Shown: positions 1 through 11,143 of the stretch, in pieces | How the letters are laid out: every line of letters starts with the position of its first letter | Numbering within the stretch: the stretch's first letter is position 1 | Virus record (IMG/VR): IMGVR_UViG_3300027759_000238 | Coordinates: 1 to 34,912 of that record | DNA from: a virus | Reading direction: 5' to 3' (one strand) | Length of the DNA: 34,912 bases | The notes under the pieces: generated by a model | Seen by the model: only the letters and a program-made list of their open reading frames with translations | The model's database searches: none | What the model was told of the DNA's origin: nothing | Position numbers and translations under genes: made by a program

Positions 1-1278
1 CGTGGAGACGCGCAGCAGGTCGAGGTACTGCCCACGCGACTTGGCGGGGTCGGGTTTGTGGACTACGAGTAGCATATCCGTGCGCGCATACCGTTCGGTT
101 ATGCGGTCAGGCACGGGATACTCGTGGCAGGGGTGGTGCCACTTGTAGCCGACGCGGCCATGTATCTTCTCGTAGTAGAAGACGATGCCGACGCCCCAGT
201 CGAACTTGTAGCGCAGGCGCGTCGTGTCGTAGGACCAAACGCGCTCAATCTCCTCGCGCCAACCGGGTTGCAACTCCTCGTCGAGGTCGAGGCTAACGCA
301 GATGTCAATGTCTTTGGGGACCAACGCCAATGCCGCATTTCGGGCCAGATCAAAGCGCCAGGGGCTGATGTAGATGTTGCGCACGTCAGCCCCTGCTTTA
401 CGCAGGGCCTTGACCGTGCCGTCGGTGCTGCCGGTGTCGGCGACGAGGATCAGGTCGGCGTCCTTTGCCGCAGCGCAAAAACGCTCGGCAAACAGGATTT
501 CGTTCTTGGAAATGGCGTAGACGCAGATTTTGGGCTTCCAGGCGTAGCGTTTGAACAGGCTGGCAAAGACGCTGTCCGAGGTGCGCAGATAGTGGTCGTC
601 CACGCGCTTTAGGTCGTCTGACCAGATCGTCTCCCACATGTGGACGCAGTAGGCGTCCTTCAGCATCAGGTCGGAGAACTCGGTGGGCGGCTCAAGGATT
701 GACTTGTTGGTCCAACCGAACGGCAGGAACTCGTTGGCCGAGCGCAGCGCGACTTCCCGCTTGTTTTTCTCGTATAGCTTCCAGGGCAGCACGACCGCGC
801 CGTAGGCCCAAGTGTCGTTGACCTCGAAGGCGTCCAGCCAACGCTTGATGAACTTAGCGTCTTTCTCGGCCATGATGAGGCCCGCGTTCATAGATTGCGG
901 GTTTTCCGTTGTGTCGGCGCTCAACACGCAGGGCCATTCGCTCAGCATGTTTAAACGCTGGATCAGCAGCATGTCGGTGTCGAGGTAGATGCCGCCGTGC
1001 TTCAGCAGGATTTGCAGGCGCAGCACGTCGGACTGGTACTGGACGTGCGTCAGCTCAAAGCCGTTGTGCTCAGTCGGCGGATCGACCTTGACCATCTCGA
1101 CATAGGGCCGGATGCGCTCCCAGTTGGGATTGCCTACCGGCTCCTCGTTGACGTGCATGAGGATGCGCTCGGGCACCTGGATGTCGTGAGCGGCGCGCAC
1201 GGCGAGGTAATTGACGAAGCTAAACTCGCGTGAGTTTGGGCCCGTCAGCCACACAAAGTGGACGATGTTGGGGATCAA
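1..1278 (-). CDS. Two-domain glycosyltransferase, 3' end cut by window edge
   Basis: Translation gives 426 codons without a stop, leaving the window at its left edge. The start is a TTG at 1278-1276: an in-frame TAA lies eight codons upstream and a GGAG Shine-Dalgarno sits nine bases before it. Residues 1-220 look like the glycosyltransferase sugar-binding DXD family (GT32-like): a QSDVLRLQILLKHGGIYLD stretch at about 82-100 and the DTD metal-binding motif at about 100-102. Residues 250-390 look like a GT2-type transferase, with ADTGSTDGT at about 280-288, a DLDEE motif at 331-335 and a following YKWHHPCHEYP segment. It would transfer sugars from nucleotide donors. It is the last gene seen in the virion operon, so its target could be the fibres, a host surface glycan or phage DNA. 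The domain calls are firm; the substrate is unknown. Confidence 0.88.
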   Translation of the reverse strand, partial: MIPNIVHFVWLTGPNSREFSFVNYLAVRAAHDIQVPERILMHVNEEPVGNPNWERIRPYVEMVKVDPPTEHNGFELTHVQYQSDVLRLQILLKHGGIYLDTDMLLIQRLNMLSEWPCVLSADTTENPQSMNAGLIMAEKDAKFIKRWLDAFEVNDTWAYGAVVLPWKLYEKNKREVALRSANEFLPFGWTNKSILEPPTEFSDLMLKDAYCVHMWETIWSDDLKRVDDHYLRTSDSVFASLFKRYAWKPKICVYAISKNEILFAERFCAAAKDADLILVADTGSTDGTVKALRKAGADVRNIYISPWRFDLARNAALALVPKDIDICVSLDLDEELQPGWREEIERVWSYDTTRLRYKFDWGVGIVFYYEKIHGRVGYKWHHPCHEYPVPDRITERYARTDMLLVVHKPDPAKSRGQYLDLLRVST

Positions 1279-1342
1279 GTTGTGCTTCTCCGGGTCAGGT
1301 TACGGAGACACTAGTCGAAAGCGCGGTGCTGTCTAGCCGGGC

Positions 1343-1609
1343 TTACAGGCGCAACGAAATACGTTTAAGCACGTCGGCTTGGGTTAAACCGCTCGCAGCC
1401 GGGGCGGTGGACGACCACGTTGTGCCATTGGACGTTAGCACATTACCGGTAGTGCCGGGAGCAACAGTCTGCAAGGCGCTTGTGCCATTGCCCAGTAGGA
1501 CGTTGTTCAAAGTTAGCGTAGCCGCAGCAGTACCGCCGTTTGTGACAGCCAGAACGCCAGTCGAGCTTGCGCCTTCAGCGAGGAAGCTAAGATTGCGAGG
1601 GATGCTCAT
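1343..1609 (-). CDS. Small tail-fibre-like protein
   Basis: An 88-aa protein with an AAGGA Shine-Dalgarno upstream of ATG. The segment GTTGNVLTSNGTTWSS (about residues 53-68) is a motif often found in phage tail fibre and tail collar proteins, usually near a chaperone or tip region. The rest is a serine/threonine/alanine/glycine-rich beta-type sequence. It lies between a 222-aa unknown protein and the glycosyltransferase, 65 bases from the latter. It may be a short fibre tip, a fibre-associated protein or a remnant of a longer fibre. The gene looks real; the exact role is not shown. Confidence 0.65.
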   Translation of the reverse strand: MSIPRNLSFLAEGASSTGVLAVTNGGTAAATLTLNNVLLGNGTSALQTVAPGTTGNVLTSNGTTWSSTAPAASGLTQADVLKRISLRL

Positions 1610-1632
1610 GGTGCGGGTTCCTTAGCGGTAGC

Positions 1633-2301
1633 TTACTTTATTTTCTGAAGCTGGAGAACATTGTTCTCTTGTTCAATCGTTGCCGTAAGCAGGGGCTGGA
1701 TCAGCGTCTGGGCTTCTTCCAACGTCAATGACCCGTATACAGGCGCGTTCTCCACCACAAGCGGCAAGGATTGCATTGGGATAAGACCGGCTTGTATGGC
1801 AGCGCCTAGGGTGTGCGGGTTGCTCATAACGTGCAGAACGGTGGCTGCCAGCGGCTGACCCATAGCTACGATCTCGGATTGCATCTCGCGCAGGGTGGAT
1901 ACCGTAAACTCGTTGGCGGCGTTGGCTTCGAACATATCTTCGTCGCTGTAGCCGGGGATGCGGGTTGGCTCTGCGATGTCGTAACACTCGGCCAGAAGCC
2001 CGTTCAAGATTTCAACTTCTTTACGGTTAAGCTCGTATGCCTCGTCGATAACGACCATGTGGGAGTCGAGTTCGATAAGCTCGGCTTGCATCTTTAGCTG
2101 CTCATGTTTGGGCGCATCGGTAGCCTTTAGATGCTCGAGCTCTGCCACCTTAGCAGCGTGCTTGAGATGGCTGACTTCTTCTAAAGCTACGGCGCGAATA
2201 CGACCTTCCAAAAAACCCTTAAGGATTTTAATCTTCTCCCACGGCGTGTTGCCAAGGACTTGATAACGATAGTTAAACTCAGAGTTCAGCTTAGAAGGCA
2301 T
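1633..2301 (-). CDS. Hypothetical tail-region protein
   Basis: A 222-aa protein I do not recognise. It begins with a basic, aromatic stretch (NYRYQVLGNTPWEKIKILKGF), followed by a helical charged region (about residues 30-105) likely to form coiled coil, and a C-terminal part rich in leucine and alanine. No signal peptide or membrane segment is evident. It begins three bases after the 69-aa gene upstream and lies in the same minus-strand operon downstream of the fibre and adhesin genes. A tail-fibre assembly chaperone is possible from position and helical make-up, but no motif proves it. Confidence 0.7.
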   Translation of the reverse strand: MPSKLNSEFNYRYQVLGNTPWEKIKILKGFLEGRIRAVALEEVSHLKHAAKVAELEHLKATDAPKHEQLKMQAELIELDSHMVVIDEAYELNRKEVEILNGLLAECYDIAEPTRIPGYSDEDMFEANAANEFTVSTLREMQSEIVAMGQPLAATVLHVMSNPHTLGAAIQAGLIPMQSLPLVVENAPVYGSLTLEEAQTLIQPLLTATIEQENNVLQLQKIK

Positions 2302-2304
2302 TGT

Positions 2305-2514
2305 TTATTCCACCGGAAAATCAGGGAAGGGCGTCCATGAAAGCGTTTCTTCGTCCCACAGACAAGGGTTGCCGTCCGCAGGGTATGGGATTGGAGGCAC
2401 ATAGGAAACAGCCGCTTCGTCCCACGGCCACGATGGATAGTGGGTAGCGTCTAGGGCGTTTTGCCGGTTTTGAGCAATTTGCTCTGGTGTGGGTGAGGGA
2501 ATGTCTGGATACAT
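2305..2514 (-). CDS. Small Trp/Pro-rich tail-region protein
   Basis: A 69-aa protein with GGAG five bases before ATG. It has an N-terminal proline/glutamine-rich helix and a C-terminal half with the spaced pattern YPSWPWDE, PPIPYPADG, LWDEETLSW. Similar Trp-Asp-Glu/Pro-Tyr-Pro patterns are common in short proteins next to tail fibre genes of marine phages and cyanophages. The upstream adhesin's TAG stop is part of this gene's ribosome binding site (TAGGAG). The role is unknown; a tail-associated structural peptide is a guess based on location. Confidence 0.68.
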   Translation of the reverse strand: MYPDIPSPTPEQIAQNRQNALDATHYPSWPWDEAAVSYVPPIPYPADGNPCLWDEETLSWTPFPDFPVE

Positions 2515-2522
2515 CTTAGCTC

Positions 2523-3370
2523 CTATGTTCCATACGATGCTGCGGCAAGTGATTGTCTACCCGTACCAACACCAGTTGTGTCGGTAGCTACAACGCCCGT
2601 ATTAGATACAAGATTGGTTATATTAGTTGCACCAACACCGTATCCAAATATGGCTTTATCTGCGCCGTAACCGGCAGCGGCTAAAACGTCTCTAGCTGTG
2701 CCAACGCCGGTAGTGTCAGTAGCTACAACTCCGGCATTAGACACAAGGTTGGTCATAGAAACAACACCAGTTGTATAACCATATCCAAAAATAGCTTTGT
2801 CAGTTCCATAACCAGCAGCGGCTATAGCGCGCCTAGCAGTGCCTACGCCAGTTGTGTCTGTAGCTACAACGCCTGTGTTAGACACAAGATTGGTAAGGGA
2901 AAGATTAGTACCACCAACATACCCATACCCAAAAATAGCTTTGTCAAAGCCATAACCAGCAGCGGCTATATAAAACCTAGCCGTACCAACGCCTGTAACA
3001 TCACTACCAACAACACCTGTGTTAGATACAAGGTTAGTTATAGCGGTAGCTTGCCCATACCCAAAAATAGCTTTGTCAGTTCCATATCCAGCAGCGGCTA
3101 AATTTAGTCTAGCTGTACCAACTCCAGCAGTGTCAATAGATACAACCCCAGTGTTAGATACAAGGTTGGTTATGGCAGTTGCTGCACCTGTATCACCATA
3201 CCCAAAAATAGCTTTGTTAGTGCCATAACTAGCAGCGGCTAGACTTTGTCTAGCTGTACCAACGCCAGTTGTGTCTGTAGCCACTACGCCGTTATTAGAC
3301 ACAAGATTGGTAATAGCGGTAAGCGAACCAGTAGTACCATATCCAAAAATTGCACTTTTATTTGCGGTAA
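2523..3370. repeat. Six tandem about 120-145 bp coding repeats
   Basis: The DNA encoding the C-terminal half of the adhesin repeats a unit marked on the plus strand by ccaaaaatagcttt, the complement of the KAIFGYG codons, followed by ccagcagcggct. Copies have diverged mainly at third positions and in the short variable loop after IFGYG. Such arrays can gain or lose units by recombination and would change the adhesin's size. Confidence 0.8.
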
Positions 3371-4199
3371 CAAAAGTTATAGAGCCAGAACCAACCGTGG
3401 TCCATGTGTAGACGCGATAGCCGCCTGCAACAGTGATGGTTGGCGATCCAGTGGTAGCTGTGGCGGCTGAATAATTAGCGCCGTACCTGATTATGACTAT
3501 GCCTGAGCCGCCGCTGTAAGGTCCGCCAAAGCTGGGCGCTCCGCTACCGCTACCGCCGCCACCAGTGTTGGCTGTTCCGTTAGCGTTGGCTCCACCGCCG
3601 CCAGTACCGCCACTGCCTGTAACACCATTAACAGTTGCCGCGCCTGCGCCACCGCCAGCATACGTTACCGAAGACCCTGAAATGGAAGACGCAGTTCCGT
3701 TACCGCCGTTGCCGCCACTTGTGCCGCTAACGCCATTGCTGCCTACCGCACTAGCACCACCACCACCGCCGCCGACTTGGGTGACGCCACTGCCCGCGCT
3801 GTTTCCGCCCGAATTGCCCTGACCTGATGTTCCTGCGGCCCCGGTTGAACCATCAACACCGCCGCCTGCGCCACCAGAGCCACCAGTAGTCCCGTTACCC
3901 TGTGATCCGTCACGCGAACCGCCGCCACCGCCACCAATTGCAGTGGCTATACCGCCGCCTATGCTGCTGTTGCCGCCCAAGCCGCCACGGGTAGCGCCGC
4001 TACCTGCTGTGCCGCCAGCGCCAACCGCAACGGTGTAGGTTGCTCCAGCGGCAACAGAGGCTGTTGAAGTTAAAAGGCCGCCCGCTCCACCACCACCACC
4101 GCCATTAACGCCACCACCGCCACCACCAGCGACGACAAGGTATTCTATCGACGGGGGCGCAGCAGTGCTTCCAAGCAACATCTGTTGAAACGCAGACAT
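2523..4199 (-). CDS. Glycine-rich tail tip adhesin with six propeller-like repeats
   Basis: A 558-aa protein. Residues about 15-240 form a glycine-rich domain with runs of four to six glycines; it opens with IEYLVVAGGGGGG and closes with SGGSGIVIIRYG, a signature of the glycine-rich domain in many phage tail proteins. After a beta-type linker, residues about 278-558 contain six repeats of about 40-47 aa, each with KxAIFGYG, a TNLVSN segment, GVV..D and GVGTAR..LAAA.YG. The repeat layout is like RCC1 or kelch propeller blades. It follows the collagen-like fibre by one base. It probably acts at the distal tail in receptor recognition, like polyglycine adhesins of other phages; that is inference. 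The last repeat ends at YGT, directly at the stop. Confidence 0.82.
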   Translation of the reverse strand: MSAFQQMLLGSTAAPPSIEYLVVAGGGGGGVNGGGGGGAGGLLTSTASVAAGATYTVAVGAGGTAGSGATRGGLGGNSSIGGGIATAIGGGGGGSRDGSQGNGTTGGSGGAGGGVDGSTGAAGTSGQGNSGGNSAGSGVTQVGGGGGGASAVGSNGVSGTSGGNGGNGTASSISGSSVTYAGGGAGAATVNGVTGSGGTGGGGANANGTANTGGGGSGSGAPSFGGPYSGGSGIVIIRYGANYSAATATTGSPTITVAGGYRVYTWTTVGSGSITFVTANKSAIFGYGTTGSLTAITNLVSNNGVVATDTTGVGTARQSLAAASYGTNKAIFGYGDTGAATAITNLVSNTGVVSIDTAGVGTARLNLAAAGYGTDKAIFGYGQATAITNLVSNTGVVGSDVTGVGTARFYIAAAGYGFDKAIFGYGYVGGTNLSLTNLVSNTGVVATDTTGVGTARRAIAAAGYGTDKAIFGYGYTTGVVSMTNLVSNAGVVATDTTGVGTARDVLAAAGYGADKAIFGYGVGATNITNLVSNTGVVATDTTGVGTGRQSLAAASYGT

Positions 4200-4200
4200 G

Positions 4201-7581
<3,381 letters not shown>

Positions 7582-7589
<8 letters not shown>

Positions 7590-7809
7590 CGAGCGGCACA
7601 TCCGGTCGCGGGTACATCAACGAGATCACCTCGCCATGCGCCGCAGGCAGCCGCCAGGGGTCGTACTCATCGCGGCACTGTAGGCAAACCTTAAGCGACC
7701 GGATGTTGCCGTCGGAGAACAGGTCGGCCAGGGGGTACTTGATCTTGCAGCGGTCGCAGATCGCAATCGCCAGATAAGCCATGCCGCGTGTGTCTAGGTA
7801 GCCTTCCAT
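7582..7809 (-). CDS. Zinc-ribbon-like phage protein, paralogue A
   Basis: A 75-aa protein with MEGYLDTRGMAYLAIAICDRCKIKYPLADLFSDGN..SLKVCLQCRDEYDPWRL. Two CxxC pairs (CDRC near residue 18 and CLQC near residue 42) could bind one zinc ion. The C-terminal YPRPDVPL is also found in the next gene (FTRPDLPL), so the two look like a tandem duplication. It begins five bases after the adaptor stop codon. The family is common in environmental phages between head-tail and tail fibre genes but has no known function to me. Confidence 0.75.
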
Positions 7810-7813
7810 CGGG

Positions 7814-8800
7814 CTACCTCGTGTACATGCTGATGTTCGGGGCCCACATGATCGGCGAGTTGTCGCGCTCTTCCGCCTGGGCTGTGGCCAGCGATTGAGC
7901 GGCCTTGGCGTCCAGCACCGGGATCATCTGCGGGTCAACGTCGGGCAGTTCCAGCGCCAGCATAGCCGCCAGACCGGAGACGATGGCGTCGTACCAGCGC
8001 TGCGGAACCTCAACCTGCTCGGTCATGGTGCCCACATCCATGATGTAGCGGTGGCACCAGAGGGTGAGCTGATAGACTTCGGCTTGGTCGTTAGGCACCG
8101 GCCACAGATACATCTGCGGGTACGGGATCGAGCGGTTGAACCAGAATTGCAGGGGGCGGTTCGACTGGAACGATTTGTTGGGCAGGTTGGTGTAGTCGTC
8201 GCGGTTCAGACGCGCCAACGGGATTTCCGTGGGCGTGTTGCCCAGATAGATTTGATCGAAGCCCAGCGTGCCGGTTACGGCGCGGACGCGGAAGTAGCCC
8301 GTGGCCACGCTGGTATCGAGGTCGTACCAAGACCACTCACCGGCTACGGCTTCGGGCGTCTCTTCCTGCACCGTCGTCCAGGTAACCAAGTCGTCCGAAC
8401 GCTCAAGGGCGATAGGCACCGACGCTTGGCTCCACAGGACGCCGACCGTCGTGACAAAGGTATCGCTGCCGAAAGCTACAGTGTGCGTGGTGCTGGTATC
8501 GGTGTCCGTGCCCGACACCTCAAGCAGGTAGCGCAGGTTCGAGTTGAGGATGTCCACGATGCGGGTGGGCAGGTCGATGACGCCGTTTCCGGTGTACAAC
8601 GGGATGATCAGCTTCTCGATGCACCACAGCGGCACGCCCTGGTTCGCCAGATTGCCCAGCAGCAGGTAAAGCTGGTCGTTGGCGATGTCGATGTATTCAG
8701 AGGTGATCTGCTGGGCGGTCAACTTGCACCGACGCACGGCGTTGTCGATCACGCGCCGCGTGTCGAAAACAGTCTGCGAAACGGTGTTAGAATAAGCCAT
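7814..8800 (-). CDS. Head-to-tail adaptor, P22 gp4-like
   Basis: A 328-aa protein. The N-terminal region (about 1-90) is mostly helical with TVFDTRRVIDNAVRRCKLTAQQITSEYIDIANDQL, and the C-terminal region (about 230-328) has PYPQMYLWPVP, QLTLWCHRYIMDVG and a helical end. These match the arrangement of P22 gp4-like head completion proteins. Residues about 95-190 form a beta-sandwich-like insert with aromatic and threonine-rich strands (FGSDTFVTTVGVLWSQ; GYFRVRAVTG). The family docks beneath the portal ring and joins it to the tail. No clear Shine-Dalgarno was found before ATG. The 74-base gap to the gene upstream shows nothing convincing. Confidence 0.78.
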   Translation of the reverse strand: MAYSNTVSQTVFDTRRVIDNAVRRCKLTAQQITSEYIDIANDQLYLLLGNLANQGVPLWCIEKLIIPLYTGNGVIDLPTRIVDILNSNLRYLLEVSGTDTDTSTTHTVAFGSDTFVTTVGVLWSQASVPIALERSDDLVTWTTVQEETPEAVAGEWSWYDLDTSVATGYFRVRAVTGTLGFDQIYLGNTPTEIPLARLNRDDYTNLPNKSFQSNRPLQFWFNRSIPYPQMYLWPVPNDQAEVYQLTLWCHRYIMDVGTMTEQVEVPQRWYDAIVSGLAAMLALELPDVDPQMIPVLDAKAAQSLATAQAEERDNSPIMWAPNISMYTR

Positions 8801-8874
8801 GGGCGCTGCTCGCTTAAATTGTCAGCAGCCCACTAGCCAGAGCGGACCTGTCTTTAGCCTACTTATAGCTCAGA

Positions 8875-9654
8875 CTAGCAGGGCATACCACCCTTGCGAA
8901 GTTTGGTCATGGGCTTGCCGGGGTGCATCGCCGCTTCGTGCTTATGCACCGCCTTTTTGACCATGGCCTTGTCCTGCTTGATGTCGGTCATGCCGCCCTT
9001 CTTCATGGCGGGAGCGCCCATCATCGGGGGAGCAGCCGCTTCCATTGGCGGGGCCGCTTGTGGGGCGGGTTGTTGTGCGGCGCGGGTGCTGATGGCTTTC
9101 TCTATGGCGCTCTTGATAGCGCCAGCAGCCATCTGCACTTTGGCGGGGTCTTTGACCGGGATTATTGGTTCGCGGTTGGGGCGAGAAGCCATAGCCGCCT
9201 TGTACTTCTGAGCACGAAGGGCGTCGGCAGTTTTGGCAGACGGCTTGCGTTGGGCAGAGCCGCCTTTCTTGTAGCCACCCGTTTCGTTCTTTTCGATGTC
9301 AACCATGCGCTTTTCAGCGTCGGTCATTGGCTTGTTGCCACTTGTCGTAGCGGGCTTTGAGGTAGCTGGCTTGGGAGCCTGGGTGTGTTCATTCTTCTCA
9401 ATGGCTACCATGCGCTTTTCGGCATCGGTCATCTTAACCGTCCCGCCTTGAGCTTTCTTCATCCCAGCCTTGCGCGCCTCAGATAGGGCAATAGCCACGG
9501 CTTGCTTTGGGTTGGTAACCTCGGCACCCTTCTTGGAGCCGCTGTGCAGCGTGCCAGCCTTAAACTCGCCCATCACCTTGCCAAACTTGGAGCCGCCCTT
9601 GGCGTAGCCGCCCATAGAGTACTGGGTCTTGGTGCTGTTCTTAAAACCGTCCAT
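8875..9654 (-). CDS. DUF6496-like basic protein
   Basis: A 259-aa lysine-, alanine- and methionine-rich protein. The N-terminus MDGFKNSTKTQY..GG and the FGKVMGEFKAGTLHSGSKKG..V.NPKQAVAIALSEARKAGMKK segment (about residues 24-67) match DUF6496. A TDAEKRMV.IEKNE motif appears twice (about 76-90 and 110-124), an internal repeat. The C-terminal quarter is low-complexity proline/alanine followed by MKKGG and LRKGGMPC. DUF6496 proteins are frequent in marine phage structural operons; their function is unknown. High positive charge suggests DNA or capsid-interior contact, which is inference. The gene starts three bases after its upstream neighbour's stop. Confidence 0.75.
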   Translation of the reverse strand: MDGFKNSTKTQYSMGGYAKGGSKFGKVMGEFKAGTLHSGSKKGAEVTNPKQAVAIALSEARKAGMKKAQGGTVKMTDAEKRMVAIEKNEHTQAPKPATSKPATTSGNKPMTDAEKRMVDIEKNETGGYKKGGSAQRKPSAKTADALRAQKYKAAMASRPNREPIIPVKDPAKVQMAAGAIKSAIEKAISTRAAQQPAPQAAPPMEAAAPPMMGAPAMKKGGMTDIKQDKAMVKKAVHKHEAAMHPGKPMTKLRKGGMPC

Positions 9655-9657
9655 GGC

Positions 9658-9954
9658 CTAACAATCCCACTTCTTGAGTGACAAGGCTTTGCGAGTTGGA
9701 CGGCCTTTTTCGTCCTTCATTGGTCCTGGCATACCAGACATTCTGGCGCAAAACGAGGTGCGTCGTCCCGCAGCCGTTGGAGACTTAGCCGCCTGCTTGG
9801 CACTGACTGGCGGCTTAATGTCGTGACCCTGCGCCTTCAGTGAGGCGCGGCCCTTGGCGTTGAGGCCACCCTCGGGGTTCTGGCCTTCCTTGCGCGTCCA
9901 CGCGCCGCCGCCGGTAGCGTAGCAGGTCTTGGTGGTGTTCTTGAAACCGTCCAT
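9658..9954 (-). CDS. DUF6321-like small protein
   Basis: A 98-aa protein. ATG at 9954 is preferred over the adjacent GTG because it aligns with the paralogous start of the next gene. It shares the DGFKNTTKTCY..GG N-terminus with the DUF6496-like protein and then has AWTRKEGQNPEGGLNAKGRA, SAKQAAKSPTAAGRRTSFCARM and SGMPGPMKDEKGRPTRKAL, the DUF6321 signature. It is strongly basic. The two genes are adjacent, and may act as a pair in the virion; function unknown. Confidence 0.78.
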   Translation of the reverse strand: MDGFKNTTKTCYATGGGAWTRKEGQNPEGGLNAKGRASLKAQGHDIKPPVSAKQAAKSPTAAGRRTSFCARMSGMPGPMKDEKGRPTRKALSLKKWDC

Positions 9955-9957
9955 CAC

Positions 9958-10413
9958 CTAACCCCTAACAAAGCCGCCGCGAGCAAACGCCTTAACTTGC
10001 GCCAAGCCGCCCATCATCGGGTTCTGGGTTGAGGGCCTCATAGACAGGTTAGACATAGCCATCGACTGGCCGGGCCTTTGCTGTTGTTGCGTCGGCGGAC
10101 GCATCATGGGCTGACCTCCCGGCGGACGCATCATAGGGGGGCCTCCCGGCGGGGGCGGGCCACCGGGAGGCATGGGCTGCATCAACGCCTGAAGGGCGGG
10201 AGGTAGCGGGCCCAATTGGGGAGCGCCGGGCGGACCCGGCGGCATCTGAGGTTGGCCTGGAGGGCCACCGGGTGGCATACCGGGTGGCATACCGGGAGGG
10301 CCGCCCATAGGCGGCTGGCCCGGAGGGGCAACAGGCTTCGGCGCAGTCGTTAGCGCCTCGGCTAGGTCGCGCGCGGCCTGTGCAGTTCGTTCTGCAAGCG
10401 TTGACGCAAACAT
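9958..10413 (-). CDS. Proline/glycine-rich structural-operon protein
   Basis: A 151-aa protein with an alanine-rich N-terminal helix (about residues 1-28) and a long low-complexity segment of GGPP, MPPG and PPGQP units from about 29 to 125. The C-terminus is QVKAFARGGFVRG, whose RGG-type end recalls the KGG motifs of the following two genes. No Shine-Dalgarno is apparent before ATG; the gene starts three bases after the upstream stop. Likely a disordered virion or assembly protein. No family was recognised. Confidence 0.62.
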   Translation of the reverse strand: MFASTLAERTAQAARDLAEALTTAPKPVAPPGQPPMGGPPGMPPGMPPGGPPGQPQMPPGPPGAPQLGPLPPALQALMQPMPPGGPPPPGGPPMMRPPGGQPMMRPPTQQQQRPGQSMAMSNLSMRPSTQNPMMGGLAQVKAFARGGFVRG

Positions 10414-10416
10414 GAA

Positions 10417-11088
10417 TTAAGCCGTTGATTGCTGGACGACAGTTACGCGAAGTTGGCCCTCGCCGGAAGCGACGTTTACACGCACCGCCCGCATCAGGGT
10501 TGTGGTGAACGCCGTCTGGTCGGTTGAGGCACCCGTTAGGGCCGCCACGGGATGGGCAACAGCTAGTGCCGTGGCGTACACCGCAGGGTCAAAAATGTCT
10601 TCGTTTGTGTACTGAACCGCGTAGGCCGCAGAACCCGACGCCAAGATGTTGCACGATATCGTGGTGACTTGGTTCGGCGTGTAGATGTCGAGGGGCCACC
10701 AAGGGCCGTCACCAATGCCGACAGCCGCGCCGCCAACTTCTACGTCTTCAGTGGTAAAGACGGTGAGGGTGGCCACCGTAATCAGGGTGACGGTTACAAA
10801 CGTTAGCGTCGTGGTGACGGTGTCGTTGTTCGGGCCGGTAATGATTTCTGAGTTTGCGGTCTGGGTGCCATCGGCATTTAGGACAGTGCCGTAGACGGTA
10901 AACGTCACGCTTGAAAGGTCGTCCGCGCTCGTTAACGTAACTTGGGTTGGGTAGATGAACGTTGCTACGCCGCTACTGACAAGAGCGCCGTCTAGCACAA
11001 TGGGGTCGCCATCAGCCGGGGTCTGCGCTTCGGCTACGCCGTTGGCGTCCGCCGCCGCGATGTCTATCGTCTTCTGAATGGGGCGCAT
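10417..11088 (-). CDS. Putative structural protein
   Basis: A 223-aa threonine- and valine-rich, mostly beta protein. It begins with an AAGGA Shine-Dalgarno and ATG. Notable segments are TFTVYGTVLNADGTQTANSEIITGPNNDTV (about 60-90), a run of beta strands in valine and threonine, and GPWWPLDIYTPNQVTTISCNI (about 128-148). Lack of membrane segments and location after the capsid genes suggest a minor virion or tail protein. It follows the second terminator, so it may be expressed less than the genes above. I do not recognise a named family. Confidence 0.7.
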   Translation of the reverse strand: MRPIQKTIDIAAADANGVAEAQTPADGDPIVLDGALVSSGVATFIYPTQVTLTSADDLSSVTFTVYGTVLNADGTQTANSEIITGPNNDTVTTTLTFVTVTLITVATLTVFTTEDVEVGGAAVGIGDGPWWPLDIYTPNQVTTISCNILASGSAAYAVQYTNEDIFDPAVYATALAVAHPVAALTGASTDQTAFTTTLMRAVRVNVASGEGQLRVTVVQQSTA

Positions 11089-11098
11089 GGGCCAATCC

Positions 11099-11135
11099 TT
11101 AAAAGAGCAGGGACCGCTCGGTTAGGAGCGGCCCC
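11099..11135 (-). terminator. Hairpin with T-run after jelly-roll-like gene
   Basis: On the minus strand GGGGCCGCTC (11135-11126) and GAGCGGTCCC (11119-11110) form a 10-bp stem with one G-U pair and a six-base loop. TTTT follows at 11104-11101, six bases after the stem. A leaky terminator is the best reading. Confidence 0.6.
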
Positions 11136-11143
11136 CGTCTATA

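Noticed and set aside
124-612. 162-aa plus-strand ORF
   Set aside because: It is antisense to the glycosyltransferase, whose motifs are clear; it has no ribosome site or family.
2523-3370. CRISPR-like regular repeats
   Set aside because: Repeats are coding, long and diverged at third positions within an open reading frame.
7895-8836. 313-aa plus-strand ORF
   Set aside because: Antisense to the gp4-like adaptor; composition is typical of an antisense GC-rich frame.
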